Shown: positions 1-11,927 of the stretch, piece by piece
Position numbering within the stretch: the stretch's first letter is position 1
Layout: each line of letters opens with the position of its first letter
DNA from: Hedera helix
Taxonomy: Eukaryota; Streptophyta; Magnoliopsida; Apiales; Araliaceae
Direction of reading: 5' to 3'
Assembly (NCBI GenBank): GCA_947179155.2
Contig: OX359284.1
Span: 7,605,432-7,669,431 of the forward strand
Length of the DNA stretch: 64,000 nt
Notes under the pieces: model-generated
Told to the model about the DNA's origin: nothing
The model's database searches: none
What the model saw: the letters and a program-made list of their open reading frames with translations, nothing else
Translations under genes and position numbers: made by a program

Positions 1-497
1 AAATAAAAATAGTCAACGGTGTTAACTGTTAAAATACCGGTGATAAAAGAATAGTAGCATACGGTAATTTATGGTATTTTCTGTAGCACACGGTACTCTA
101 CAGTAGCACACGGTATTGCACAGTGTCTCATATTATTGGTCTGATAATTGACACCGTAATTGTTACGCATCATTTCATCAATAATTGTCACTGCATAATA
201 TTTTATATTATCAATTCAATTATTGTTGCTACACAGTATTTTGCATTATTGATTCAATAATTGTCATTACACTGTATTTCATATCATCGAGTCAATAATT
301 GTTGGTGCACTGTAGTTTAAAATTATTGAATCTAATAATTGTCACAGTAGCAAATACACTATAATTTATATTATTAAATTAATAAAAATATGTAACGTGT
401 TTCTTACATTATTGTGGTAACATTATTTTATATGTTGGACTCACAGGAAGAATAAATAAATAAATAAAAAATAAAATAATTAATTTTACTATTTGAA

Positions 498-555
498 ATA
501 GTGACGTGAATAGTGACGTGAATAGTGACGTGAATAGTACGTGAATAGTAAGAAA
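498..555 (+). repeat. 12-bp tandem repeat in LTR
   Basis: The unit GTGACGTGAATA is repeated about four times, the last copy losing a few bases. It lies about 130 bp upstream of the TATA box, so it sits where LTR enhancer repeats are often found. It is repeated in the 3' LTR near 23802-23852. The enhancer role is inference. ACGT cores such as GACGTG resemble plant bZIP binding sites. Confidence 0.75.
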
Positions 556-683
556 CATGTGGGACCCATTGTGGGGCCCACATGAAATGTGAGAATTTGC
601 TGAAGAGTTGGTGGAGGCTGCGCAGCAGCCTCTGCTGAATTTTTTTTCTGTTCACCTACCACGCATAGTAACTTATTTTCTCC

Positions 684-691
684 TATAAATA
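684..691 (+). promoter_or_regulatory. TATA box of gypsy LTR
   Basis: TATAAATA lies in a C-rich context (CTCCTATAAATAGC), as in plant LTR promoters. Transcription of the gypsy genome would start about 30 bp downstream, giving an unusually long leader of about 2.3 kb before the gag ATG at 3083. The same motif is at 23995-24002 in the 3' LTR. Confidence 0.7.
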
Positions 692-1280
692 GCTTGTTCA
701 GCTGAATAGAAAAATCACACCTAAAACATAAAATTTTTCTATAAGAATTTTATGAGTTTTCTCTGAGAATAGTAAGGTTATTTTGAGAGTTTGAAAGCCA
801 AAAGGAGTGCAGGAATTTTTCAAGTAAGTGTTTTATTAAAGAGTAGTAATTTCATAAATTCCTATTTTTCACGGTATTCACAAATCTTCCTTTAGAAGAC
901 TCTTCTTTGAGAAGATTCATTTTTAAAAGCTTTCTTTGGAAGATTTATTTTGGAATATTATTTTAAAAACTATTTTAAAGTTGTTATATTATACTACAAA
1001 AATTATGTTAAATATATATAATTTTGATAGTTCATAATATACGAGTTATCATATACTTTGAAATTTATATGTGGTAATTACTAATTATATTAAAAATATA
1101 TAGGTTGATCAATCTCATTTAAATCAATATCCAGTCACGTGTTAAGGTAAGGGGTATCACTCTTTTCATCATCATAAATGGATATTATTTTCTTTCTTAC
1201 TTGAAGGGATTATCATTCTTTGATTCTCGAAAATAATATTGTTTCTTTCTTGTGCCATTTACTTCCATGTATTAAATTGT

Positions 1281-1533
1281 GGGAATAACCTTACGGCGCG
1301 GTTTACCGCCTGTTGGTGAATAACCTTTTGTATTCATTCCTTATTAATCTTTGAGAATAACCTTACGGTGCGGATTAACGCCTGTTTGGTGAATAACTCT
1401 TCGTGTTCAAATTCTATTAAATTGTGGGAATAACCTTACGGTGCGGATTACGCCTGTTTGGTGAATAACTATTCGTATTCAAATTGATGGGAATAACCTT
1501 ACGGTGCGGATTATCGCCTGTTGGTGAATAACC
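1281..1533 (+). repeat. 64-72-bp tandem repeat, four copies, in LTR
   Basis: Four imperfect copies begin at about 1281, 1353, 1425 and 1489. Each contains GGGAATAACCTTACGG, then GCGGATTA, then CGCCTGTT and GGTGAATAAC. The spacing is 72, 72 and 64 bp. The set is conserved at 24592-24844. It lies in the presumed transcribed leader (R/U5), so an RNA structural role is possible but unproven. Confidence 0.85.
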
Positions 1534-2182
1534 CTTGTTATTTGTCTCGTGTGGAAATAATTTGTCTACACGAATTATCACATGACACTTTTATTCCATA
1601 TTCGTAAGTGATATCATTTTCCTTTATACTCATAAGGGATACCATCTTTTTCATCTTCCATTATTCACTTACTATGGTAAGGGATATTAATTCCCTTCAC
1701 CTTTTGTTAATCAAACCTGCTACGGTAAGGGATATTATTTTCTTTCATACACCTAATTCGAAACTTATTATGGAACTATTGCTTCTATAATTCCTGAAAA
1801 TATTATATGTTCCATAATAGTTGAATTTCATTATTTCAACTGAACCTTCCTATTTTCTGAACATTTCTATTGAACTGTAATCGTTATTCTGAACTGTGGA
1901 GCTTGAATATCATTTTTAAATTTCACTTCACATCATGTTGGTAATTTGGACATTATTTGAATCTGCACAAAGTAAACTTTCGATACTTATTGTTTATCCT
2001 GTTCTTCTGTTCATCATTTGTATCACTGTTATTTGTATTAATCATCAAGAATCAAGCTGTTGTGAATATCTGTGGCCGGGGGCACAGATGTGATATAATT
2101 GTTGAACAGATGATATGTTAAAGGCGATATACTAGGTTAAAGGCGATACATCTGTTCGGTGTCTTTTATGGCACGTAGTGAA

Positions 2183-2335
2183 TGTTCTCTTTGGCCCGTA
2201 GTGCAAAGATGAACTGTTGGTTGGTATGATTATGACCAAAGGCTGAATCTGGTATAATCATGACCGTTGGTGTTATATTGAATGTCTTTGGCCCGTAGTG
2301 CAAAGACGAACTGTTGATCTGCATGATTATGACCA
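2183..2335 (+). repeat. Two-copy imperfect repeat in LTR
   Basis: The phrase TTTGGCCCGTAGTGCAAAGA, followed by GAACTGTTG and then ATGATTATGACCA, occurs twice about 95 bp apart. A short related repeat containing AAAGGCGATA lies just upstream (2118-2151). The set recurs in the 3' LTR around 25500-25650. Confidence 0.7.
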
Positions 2336-2886
2336 GGAACTGTGAAGTTGTATTATCTTGACTAATGGTATTTCAGATGATAAAAGTTGATGATATTTTT
2401 ACTAAAAAGAGAAGCGAGTGGACATTATAGTCTGCATTATTCTTCTAATAGATTGTTCATTCCGCTGCTATTATTGATCTGAACGTTGTTTAAGAATTTA
2501 ACTGCAGTTTTTGATATAAACCTTGTAGTCTATTGTATTCTATCAAGAACTCAACTGTTGAAGGCTAATGATAAATTATTCGTCATTATCTTAGTCATGA
2601 TATTTCTTACTGGGCTATTTGAGCTCACCCTTTCTTTTCGTTCCATTGTTTTTCAACAGGAGATGAGAACGTAACGGGGTCTAGCCGGGGAATGGAGTGA
2701 GAGTGCGGGGATAGCTATCATAGTCTTCACGTGTTATAAAATAGTGTGGCAATAATAATGAAGACTTAGTTGTGTTGTATTATCCACTGTATTGTTGTAC
2801 GTTGTATTTCATTGTAATAATTTTGTTGTAGCCTTTTGACGACTCAAGTTTGGGCTGTGTGGGCCTAGATTTGGGGGCGTCACAGT

Positions 2887-2899
2887 TGGTATCAGAGCC
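2887..2899 (+). other. Primer binding site, initiator Met tRNA type
   Basis: TGGTATCAGAGCC starts two bases after the LTR end. It matches the site complementary to the 3' end of plant initiator methionine tRNA, used by many gypsy and copia elements to prime minus-strand DNA synthesis. It fixes the LTR end and the plus orientation of this element. Confidence 0.93.
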
Positions 2900-3082
2900 A
2901 GGTTATGGTCTTTAATGGAGATCTGGGGTTAGAACTAGGAGGGGAGAGACGAATAGAATCAGTCACTAGTGTGTCCTACCTAAATTAGATTTTATTATCT
3001 AATGAGTTGATTTGAATATAGGGACATGAAGTGATGAGTCAGTTTATTTGAACTAACATTTATTTTGTGACCACAGTTTAGT

Positions 3083-3630
3083 ATGGCATCTGGAAATCAA
3101 GAGGTTAACTACGAAATACCCGAAGCGAATGTAGCCGAAAATCAAGAAGCCACAAACAATCCTCCTGCCAACTCAGGAAATAATATTCCTGATAACATGA
3201 TGAATGATGGATTCTTTAGGAATTTCATGCAGTTCATGCAGAATCAGGCAAGAGGAAATCCAGTTAACAATAACGGTAGAAACGCTGGTAATTTGAGGAT
3301 GATCACTGTCAAGCAATTTAAAGAATTGGGACCACCTGAATTCCACGGGAAGCCTGACCCACTCAAAGCGGAGGCATGGCTGAAGCAGACGACAAAAATA
3401 CTTGATGTCCTACAATGCGCTGATGATCAGAAGGTGCCCTTTGCTACCTTTATGTTTCGAGGTGAGGCGGATCACTGGTGGGAAGCGGTAAAACGTATCC
3501 ACCCTTCAGCACTTGAGATGTCTTGGACAGAATTCCAAGAGCTATTTAATGAAAAGTACTTCCCAGAAAGCATCCGCCATATGAAGGAAGTGGAATTCAT
3601 TAAGCTGGAGCAGGGAAACATGACAGTTTT
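3083..3630 (+). pseudogene. gag: gag, N-terminal part of chromovirus polyprotein, disrupted
   Basis: This is the start of the gag-pol polyprotein, which forms the capsid. The ATG at 3083 lies about 180 bp after the primer site and opens a frame of about 183 residues. A polar Asn-rich N-terminus is followed by the Retrotrans_gag region, with GPPEFHG, a helix-rich core and the DHWWEAVKR and FNEKYFPES motifs. It ends in LEQGNMTV, where related Gags continue into the second half of the domain, a zinc knuckle and then protease. The frame is cut at 3631 by a minus-strand retroelement; the in-frame codons up to 3706 are LTR sequence of the insert. The frame resumes at 19468 only near the end of gag, so the remaining capsid domain and zinc knuckle (roughly 200 residues by comparison with the family) are absent. 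Confidence 0.93.
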
Positions 3631-4848
3631 TGTGACGCCCCCAAATCCGAGTTCCTTGAACCTCGAGTTCGGTGCTCACTATTCATCACTCAACAAACAT
3701 TCATAATCTAAAACTTTAATAACTCGTGGAAACATACACAATTTCAATACAAAACGTACCTTCAATCCCAGGTTCCACTAACCTTAATACATCATCATTA
3801 CCTTATAATATAACAGGTTTACACATATAGTACGACTAATTACGTCTACTCGTTCATCTTTCCTTTGCCGTGGTACTCCTTAGATTACTCGGCTTAACTG
3901 AAAATAGTTCATGATATAGCAAGGGTGAGCAACTACTTTGCCCATCAAGTTTAAATAAACGAGAATTGATATATCATGAATGAAAAGGATTTATCTTCAA
4001 GGGTTTCAACAATAGATAACAATTGTGAAATAACAAGAATCAATGTTCAATAAAAGAATGAATTGACTCTTTACTGCTGAGGGGTCTCAAAAGACCATGA
4101 ACTGCTGCTAAGGTAGAACAGACATACAATGTCTAACACCTTGTAAAAATAACGGGACACTCGAGGGGATCAGTCCTCTCATGTCCTATGTATATGCATC
4201 ACATTTAGTTTTCTTGCGCGCTGTCGGGTCTCCGACGAATAAAAATCCCCCTTTAACTAGGGGTTGTTCTTTCTCAGTCTTACTGTAAGAATCCGCACCA
4301 GCCAATGGTTTGGATAAACTTTTATAATATTCAATTAAATGAATTTAAACATGCATTTGTCTAGCCGAAACAATTAGCTTAGACGTTCTTAAACAGTTTG
4401 CAAAAGCACTATGTGCGAATACAATAATCAATAACGATGTGAAGTAATTTTCGATAATTAATTCACTCAAAGGTCTGTCAAATATCTACGAGTGTAGATA
4501 CTTGCTCAACAATAATTGAATTGCTCAAAGTAATTAAAGTTGAATAATAATTGCAACAATAAGTACAAGTTAAGGGTAGAAGACTTGCCTCGTGCGTCGT
4601 TTACTGCTAACCAACTTAATTTAACAATCCTTGAACGGACCTAACAATTAAATCAGTTTGATCTTAAATTAGTATCTTATACTTGTAAGTATAATGACCT
4701 TTATAAACCTTACGAACCACATAATTATATAATTATGGGTATATAAACACATAGGAAACATTATCATTAATTACTTGATAATATTTCAAACACAAAAAAA
4801 ACCTATATTAATTATTTAATATAGTTCATACACTTATATAATATTATT

Positions 4849-5660
4849 AACAATTTAATAATATTTTATTAGTCTTGTAGTATTATTAATCGTTTAATAA
4901 TACATTATTAGTCTTCTAATATTATTAATCTTTTAATAATATTTTATCAATCACTTAACATTATTAATCCATTAATAACATTTTATTGTCCTTATAATAT
5001 TATTAATTATTTAATAATATTTTATCATCCTTATAATATTATTAATCATTTAATAATATTTTATTCACCTCATAATATTATTAATCCTTTAATAATATTT
5101 TATTTATTATTTAATATTATTAACTATTTAATAACATTTTAAATCATTATCTAATATTATTAATTATTTAATAATATTTTATTAATTATCTAATATTATT
5201 AATCATTTAATAATATTTTATTACCTCATTAATATTATTAACCATTTAATAATATTTTAAACATTATCTAATATTATTAATTATTTAATAATATTTTATT
5301 TAATATCCAATATTATTAATCATTTAATAATATTTTATTATCTTATTAATATTATTAATCATCTAATAATATTTTAAATCATTATCTAATATTATTAATC
5401 ATTTAGTAATATTTTATTTATTATCTAATATTATTAATCATTTAATAATATTTTATTCATTATCTAATATTATTAATCATTAAATAATATTTTATTCATT
5501 TACTAATATTATTATTTATTTAATAATATTTTATTGACTTATTAATATTATTACTCATTTAATAATATTTTAATCTCTTACTAATATTATCAATCATTTC
5601 ATAATATTTGATTACTTATTAATATTATTAACCATGTAGTAATATTTTAATACTCTTTAA
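4849..5660. repeat. Array of ~38-bp self-complementary AT units (about 21 copies)
   Basis: Each unit has the form AATATTATTAA, a short spacer of about 4-5 bases, then TTAATAATATT, then TTAT and a variable 8-12-base linker. The two arms are inverted repeats of each other, so every unit can fold as a hairpin. I count about 21 units averaging about 38 bp. The same array is at 13146-13957, and a six-unit version is in the related solo LTR at 54050-54277. Linkers vary while arms are conserved, which suggests either recent amplification or selection on the arms. Confidence 0.85.
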
Positions 5661-5818
5661 ATAATACCAAAAGATAACTTTTAAATTGGGTTAACCTTAG
5701 TATTTAATTTAAACATTTAGATAGCATTGATTTACAAATAGACTCCATATAAATTTGTTTAATACCCAAATATATTCATTTTACACCTATTTCAACTTAA
5801 TTTTTTAAAGAAAACTCG

Positions 5819-5868
5819 ACCCGGATCGACCCGACCCGACCCGGACCGACCCGACCCGACCCGGAGCA
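5819..5868. repeat. GACCCG-type short tandem repeat
   Basis: About ten copies of GACCC or GACCCG variants occur in an otherwise AT-rich LTR. A related patch is at 54438-54490 in the solo LTR and an identical one at 14116-14165 in the other LTR. No function can be assigned. Confidence 0.75.
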
Positions 5869-5892
5869 CCAAAAATCTGCTTAGCAGATTGT

Positions 5893-5932
5893 TCTGACGC
5901 AGCTGCGTCACTCCTGACGCGGCTGCGTCAGC
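5893..5932. repeat. GC-rich palindromes GACGCAGCTGCGTC in LTR
   Basis: GACGCAGCTGCGTC is a perfect 14-bp palindrome. It is followed after a short CACTCCT spacer by a near-perfect relative, TGACGCGGCTGCGTCA. On the minus strand this lies about 0.8 kb downstream of the TATA box, within the presumed leader RNA. Comparable GC-rich pairs occur in other LTR families of this window. Confidence 0.75.
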
Positions 5933-6719
5933 CGTTTTATCCGAAAGTCAACTGTTTGACTGTTCGACCCTCCGACGCTCCGACAGCCATAACTTCTTCA
6001 TACGAAAACATTTTGGGGTGATTCTTGAGTCCATTCTCATCAGAATTTCCCCCTCTACAATTTCTCTTTAGACCACAAATCCAAATTCCAAACGTAACTA
6101 GACTCAAAATGGCTCACAATGCAACATAGGGTTTTAAAATCAACATCCTTTGCGGTAAAAGCCATAACTTCTTCGTTATTCAATATTTTTGAAAACTTCA
6201 AGTTGGACTTTTCTTTAAGACTCATAGATCTAACTTTCTAACCATAGAAATTAATTTTCCAACTTGTATATTTCAAACTACGACCTTAAACACAACATGT
6301 ATCGTTAGGGTTTTACCGGTAAAATATGTTATGAACATTTCTACAACTTTTATACATTTCTCACATACCAAATCATGATTTAAGAATATCAAACCATGTA
6401 TCTACCAATTTATCATAGCTTAAGACTTCTAGACCATCAAAACCACTTTTGATCGGTTAAAAATATATTTTGACCATATAAAACATATATAGCCTACAAA
6501 AATGAAATAAAGATGAGATAGAACACTTTTGAACCTTATGTTCTTTTTCTCTTGGCTAGAGGCTTTGTTGGTGACTCCTCCTTGATAAGTCTCTAGCAAT
6601 CTCCTTGGTGAAAAACCAACTCTCAAGAGTTCTCTCTATTTTCTCTAGAATGCTCTCTCTATTCTCTCTTGGAGTTCTTACAAAATGACTAATAAACCTA
6701 GCAAGTCTTTGCTCCTTCT

Positions 6720-6727
6720 TATTTATA
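6720..6727 (-). promoter_or_regulatory. TATA box of long LTR (minus strand)
   Basis: TATAAATA on the minus strand lies about 1.07 kb inside the LTR start (7800). The second LTR has it at 15017-15024, and the related solo LTR has the same octamer at 55111-55118. Conservation between diverged family members supports it being the promoter. Confidence 0.65.
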
Positions 6728-7800
6728 GAAGTCTAGGATTTTACCATTAACTTTCCTAATCAACTAACATTAGTTGATTAAGGCTCTAATCTTGCTTACT
6801 ATGCATGGAATGACCACTTGATGGACATTTTGATTGACCCTTTGATTGACTAGGGTGGTTGGATGTTACTTGAACCAATTTACACTCCAAAATCATCCAA
6901 CAAGCTAGCTTTATATCCATGTGGGCCCCAAAATTCGGGATTGACCAATATTTATCCAATTTGACTTTATTTTTAAGTCTTATATAATTATATAAGTATC
7001 CATATATATATACACCAATATATGTATACATATTTACCTATACAAGCTTATTGGGCTCCACTTTGGATCTTAGAATTAAGTTCTATTGGACTCATTCAAT
7101 TAAATTGTTTGGGCTCAATTTATATCACACATTGGGCTAGCATTTACATAACTATGCTATCTTTAATTAAAATAAGCATTGGGCTTATTTAATAATTTAC
7201 ATGGACTAGTAATTAAATTAATTACTTGGGCTACTAGGTAAACTTAATTGTCCTAGTTTAACCACTCATTTGGATTTAAAATATAATCCAATTAGATTTG
7301 CTATTTATAAGTCCATCGGACTCCTTAATTAAATTAGCTTACATAACACCATCACTTACAAACTCTTGGGTTTATTTTAATAAAACCCTAACACTTAATA
7401 ATACAAGCAAATTGACTTGATTAAATTAATTCATTCACTAACCCTTATCATCAAATTGGGCTTATAATATCATTACTCATACACGTACAATTATTTCCAC
7501 AATGGGGTTATCTTTAATAATTCACTTGCTTCTTCTTTCTCATTATTCATACAAGTAATTAACTTGTTCATTATAAAACTTCTTAATTGTCATACAAGGC
7601 CAACATTCAAGCTTTGTGATTTTATCACAAAAGCTTCTCTTGAAATCTTTTTCCTTCTTTAGTTAATTAATTTAATTAACTAATTTAATACCTCTCATCA
7701 TACAACTTATCACATACACATATACTTCATACCTCATATATTATTATGGATATAATTAAATAAATAAAAAATTAGGTTCGTAATTTTATCGGTCATTACA

Positions 7801-7813
7801 TTCACCCCTCCTT
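7801..7813 (-). other. Polypurine tract of long-LTR element
   Basis: AAGGAGGGGTGAA on the minus strand directly precedes the LTR start. It resembles the AAGGAGGGGAGG tract of the chromovirus at 23011-23022. It primes plus-strand synthesis in this class and fixes the element's orientation. A second copy is at 16098-16110. Confidence 0.85.
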
Positions 7814-8049
7814 ATAAGGATTCTGTCCCCAGAATCATCGCTACAAGGTTACTTAAGATTTTCTTATACTTCGTTCTTTTCCTGACTCTTTTCCTCGTAT
7901 ATCCGAATTAATTTTACGGACAACTTACTTTTCATCTTTCTAACATAATCCTTTGATTTAAGGACAATTCATTTAGTAAAGTATTCTACTTTCTTCGAGA
8001 AGTTCTATTTATTTCGTGGAATTCTCAGACATATAGTACTCGAATCAAA

Positions 8050-9058
8050 TAATACCTAAACAATTATATTATTGATCGAAAAATAACCGTCTCCATATCT
8101 CTTGACTTTCTTAGTATTACTTCTCGCTTTGCTTTCCTTCTTCGGGCATTCCTTAAACGGATAACCCATTCTTCCACAAACACTTCCTATTCTTCCTGGG
8201 ACCAGGACAATTCGAAGCACCGTGTCCTTTCCCTCCACATCTATAACAACTATCTGTCCCTTTTAGACATACTCCTATGTGGTTCTTTCCACAACTTTCA
8301 CAACTTTCTATTCATCGTTTGTCTTTCCTTTGATCATTCTCACCATTTTTATGGTTCCTCTTTCATTTCTGAGCGTTACAACCTCTGCTACTACCTTTAC
8401 CATTACTTCATCACTTTTCTCTCCTTTTCCTCTCTTGTTTTTATTCTACCAAAGCCTTATCTCCGCCTTCTGCTATGATTGCCTTTTCCATCATTGCTGA
8501 AAACGTGTTAAATCTGATGAATTGAAACCTTACTGTAGATCCATCGATTAAATCCTTGTTCAAACCTTCTTGCCCTTCGTTCTCCCGTGTCCACTTGATG
8601 TGCAACAAATCTTGCCAGCTCATTAATCTTGGCGGCATATTCTACTACCGTCGTACCTCCCTGTTTGAGTCCCAAAACTTTCACTTCCATTCTTGTCTTT
8701 GTACTATTTGGAAAATAGTTTTCAAAGCTCAATTCACTAAACGCGTTCACATAACCATTCCTTCTCCTGTTCGACTTTTGTTAGTCTTCCACCTATAATC
8801 AGTCTCTCCCTTCATTCATGAAGGTGACCACTGCTGTCTTCTGTTCCTCTGTAACACGTACAACTTCAAACACTTTCTCCATCTTTTCCATCATTGTCTG
8901 AGCTTCAATTGAATCTGATGTTCCTCGAAACTCAGGTGGTCCTATCTTTTAAAATCCTTAAAATTTGCCACTCGATTTTTCGGCGAACTTCCAAATGCTG
9001 AATTTCTGCTTTGTATCGCTTCTGCTACCATATTAGCAAAAGTTTGCATCGGGTCCAT
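8050..9058 (-). pseudogene. gag: gag remnant of long-LTR element (full interior)
   Basis: This is a broken Retrotrans_gag-type gene, the only coding remnant in the element. A plausible ATG is at 9058-9056 (MDPMQTFANM). It is followed by FKRIGPPEFRG-like and TVVEYAAKINELARF motifs (8508-8750 in one frame), then a frame change to FSAMMEKAIIAEG (8441-8500). A perfect CX2CX4HX4C zinc knuckle (CYRCGGKGHGASNC) lies at 8207-8248. These parts lie in at least three frames with stops between them, so no capsid protein can be made. The order of capsid core then zinc knuckle is normal. Only about 390 bp separate the knuckle from the polypurine tract, so pol is deleted, not merely mutated. It is related to, but clearly different from, the Gag at 3083. 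Confidence 0.82.
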
Positions 9059-11911
9059 TTAACCTCCTTTACTATCAACTGATTCTTTTATCCTACGATT
9101 TCGAGTTTGTCTATGCAGCGACATTATCTGTTTTTAAAATAAAACTTACGTTATGCTCTTATATTCTGTTCCTTACATTCATTCTTGTAGCATTTAATAT
9201 TAATGCTCACAGTATCACTCTAAAGCATATAAACATAACATCTATATTTATACGCAACAATAGTGCTTTATCACATTTCATTCTGAAACCTACTTCAATA
9301 AACGTCCATATCCCATAAAGACCGCAAAAGTCGGGACTTAACATAACCATCTAACCCATATACTCCAAGAGTTTGGGTTTTACAAACACATAGTATCCCT
9401 TACTCCTCTTATTCACTTCTTCTTCCTCTTATACAACATATTTTTACCTTCCTTACCCCGGAACTTAATAACTCGAATCCCATCTTCTTCTTATGTTCCC
9501 TTACACGTACTTGATTGTTAAGTAGTGTATCACTATTCTTCTTTAATTTCTCATCATCCAGAAAATTCACTATCATGCTAAGCATTGTCATTTATTCCTC
9601 ATCATATCCTCCATTAATCTTATACCTATCATCGTACTCTCGATAATTTCTCATGTTGTTTATTAGCTTCTTCCTTTCTTCCTCTTTCTGAAGTCTCTGT
9701 ATCTTTAAAACAAATACTCACACCTTCTCTGATAATGATTTTCTTCAAGCCTAAGTAACTGTGGTGCGACAATCGTGCACCTTATCCTTCTTCAAATCAT
9801 AGCTTGCTCCTTGACGCAAGACATTACAATATAACACAACCTACCAGTAATATTCAGGAGAACAATACTGGCCACACACAATTCTCAATTCACTGATAAC
9901 TTTAAAATCTTTATCTATGACCTTGTTCTAACCTCCATCACAAATTGTTCATCGAACCTACCACACCATATGAGTTCAGGAACTTACCACAATCGCATGG
10001 CTTGAGGAACTTATCCTAGTCAGACCTTAATCGTCCATTCGCTGAGGGGTTCCATCATACAATTATGAGTCACGAACTTACCATACGTGTGAGTTTTCAG
10101 AACACGCTCCTAACCTCAACATTCTCTACCTATCCGATATATTATGAGAAAAGACTCACCTTCTCACCATATATATGTCGAATAGCGCGACCCAAGATTT
10201 CACTGACTATCATAATTAGGAAGCTAAGTGGTTGTCAAACCAAACACAATCTCCTGTCCATACAAGAAATTGGTCAACTCGGCCACTATATTACTATAGG
10301 AAGCTAAGCGGTTCTAAAACCAAGCACTAATTCCCCGCCCATACAAGGAATCGCACAACTCAACCACTAATATGAGTCCTCAAATAAAATCTACAACCTA
10401 TAATTTTCTTATTAACTTAATATGAATTTTCTTAATCCATACCTTAACACATAACTCCTCACGAGTTCATCTTCGTAGATCATTTCACGATCTTATTATT
10501 ATTCTTTCTACTACTCAACAATCTTATTGTAAGATGTCTTCTATCACTTCTTTGATATCCTTTTTCAGATATCTTTTATTAATTTCTTTCTTGCCTCTGG
10601 ATTTCTCCAATTTCATTGATTCATTCCTCAAAAGCGTCTACTATTAGACTCGTCGATCGTTCGTATGGAATTACGGTCTAATTCCTTAACTTTCTTCCCT
10701 ATTGTCTAGAGTATTCTTTCTTTAGAACTTTCTCTTGACATTATCATTTGGCATAATACGGTAGTATTATTACCTCTCTACAGATTTTAAGCATTACTTT
10801 TAATGCCAACATATAATCCATCACTTAAAATTTGTTAACATATTCTTCCTTGGTACGTAGTACCCCATCATTTATACAGTTACACACTTTTAAGCATTCT
10901 TTTGCTTACTAATCATACGCACAATTATCAATCACCTATCTTCAAATCATTTGATAGCCTAAACGCTATATCTCGATCTCTTCATTAAATCTTCATTCTT
11001 CAAACTTCCATCTTATCGTCATCTTGTCTTTCTATCATCCATTTGCATATTTAATAAACATTTTAATATGCATCACATTAGTACTTAGTACTATACTTAT
11101 TCTCAGCACCATGCTAATTACATAACATATCCCGCTCTTAACTCCAAAATTGGGATTTTCAAAATTTTATAACTTCTTCCAACATTCTCATAGATAAAAT
11201 TCAACTTACAGATTAGAAAATCATCCAATTTTTAATCTTCTAAAATAACTTTCCACAACGTAATTCTTCAAATATATTCTCCAAAGTCAAACTCCCAAAG
11301 ATATATACTTCCAAAGTTAGACTCTTCAACATACACTATTATCATTCTTATGTAATTCTTTATCATGCTTATTTCTTTCTACCATCATTCTACTTTTCCT
11401 CAATCACCTCATCAGTATCTGTTTTTTATGATTGACTTCAAAAATCTGCTCATTCTTCTATGGTTCATTTAACTCTTTAACAACTTATTTGTTTAACCTA
11501 TCAGTTCATCTCTATTTACTCCGATCATCTTTGCTATCACCTATCCATATAGATCAATCTCCTTAAGATATCCTCAATGTCCTCAAATCATTCCTTTATA
11601 TCTTAACATCATTTCCTTCTATTATACCTTAGCCACATTTACAACTGATCACTTCTTCTTATCCATTCTCCATTGATTAAGTATCTCTCAATCATTATTC
11701 TTTTTCTTCATTATTGCTTATCTTTAACCTTCGGATCATCTTTCGAATCCATCTACTCTTCCGATCTAATAACAGATCTTTCTTACTTACACATAACTTT
11801 TCTTACTTGATGAATCTTCCACAATTCATCTCCTAAACTCTTTATGAGTTTTCTTGTCTTCTCTACGGTCATAATCCTAAGGTTTTTCCCCACCTAAGGT
11901 TTATAACCTAC
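9059..11911 (-). other. Long untranslated leader of long-LTR element
   Basis: About 2.85 kb lies between the primer site and the gag start with no recognisable coding sequence on either strand. The short ORFs (for example 10065-10307 plus and 9409-9591 minus) have no motifs and recur unchanged in the second copy. Such a long leader is unusual. A packaging or dimerisation role is possible, but nothing in the sequence shows it. Confidence 0.6.
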
Positions 11912-11924
11912 AGCTCTGATACCA
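11912..11924 (-). other. Primer binding site of long-LTR element, Met tRNA type
   Basis: The plus-strand sequence AGCTCTGATACCA is the reverse complement of TGGTATCAGAGCT. It lies three bases from the LTR end (TGTGACG at 11928 on the plus strand). This proves the minus orientation and shows that 11928-16097 is the 5' LTR. Confidence 0.92.
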
Positions 11925-11927
11925 ACC

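Larger units (their letters stand above)
1..2884 (+). mobile_element. 5' LTR of Ty3/gypsy chromovirus (left end cut by window)
   Basis: This stretch is repeated almost base for base at 23291-26197, and together the two copies bracket a gag-pol interior. The full LTR, seen at the 3' copy, runs from TGTAAGACC to GCGTCACA and is 3174 bp, so about 267 bp of this copy lie before the window. The LTR ends at 2884, two bases before a primer binding site. It carries a TATA box at 684-691 and three internal tandem repeat sets. No protein is encoded; the small ORFs inside it recur in the other LTR and resemble nothing I know. The two copies differ mainly by short indels, for example an AAAT-run length change near 460/23745, so the insertion looks young. 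Confidence 0.95.
3631..7800 (-). mobile_element. 3' LTR (4170 bp) of long-LTR element
   Basis: The boundaries are TG/CA ends: TGTAATGACC at 7800 on the minus strand, just after a polypurine tract, and GCGTCACA at 3631. The 5' LTR at 11928-16097 is nearly identical. The LTR contains a 0.8-kb AT-rich hairpin array, a GACCCG-rich patch, a palindromic GC patch and a minus-strand TATA box. The ORFs inside it on either strand are short, match no family and recur unchanged in the second copy. Confidence 0.92.

Noticed and set aside
1608..2674. Short plus-strand ORFs in the chromovirus LTR (1608-1790, 2486-2674)
   Set aside because: They are in the LTR leader, the first is lost in the 3' LTR through an indel, and they have no recognisable domain.
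4849..5660. CRISPR-like array of regularly spaced repeats
   Set aside because: Repeats are AT-only, degenerate and self-complementary, and the spacers are themselves AT-rich and partly shared. The array lies in a plant LTR with no cas genes.
5819..5868. Interstitial telomere-like repeat
   Set aside because: The unit is GACCCG-like, not the plant telomere unit CCCTAAA, and it is only about 50 bp long within an LTR.
6429..7031. Minus-strand ORFs in the long LTR (and their copies at 14726-15328)
   Set aside because: They lie in LTR sequence with no known motif; the recurrence only reflects the 8297-bp duplication, and the related solo LTR does not keep the frames.
8279..8798. Plus-strand Phe/Ser-rich ORFs (8279-8500, 8556-8798 and copies)
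   Set aside because: They are antisense to the recognisable gag remnant on the minus strand.
3631..11170. A single giant 7.5-kb LTR with a 0.76-kb interior
   Set aside because: The repeated 7.5 kb includes a polypurine tract and a gag remnant between TG/CA ends, so the true LTR is 4170 bp and the rest is a duplicated interior.
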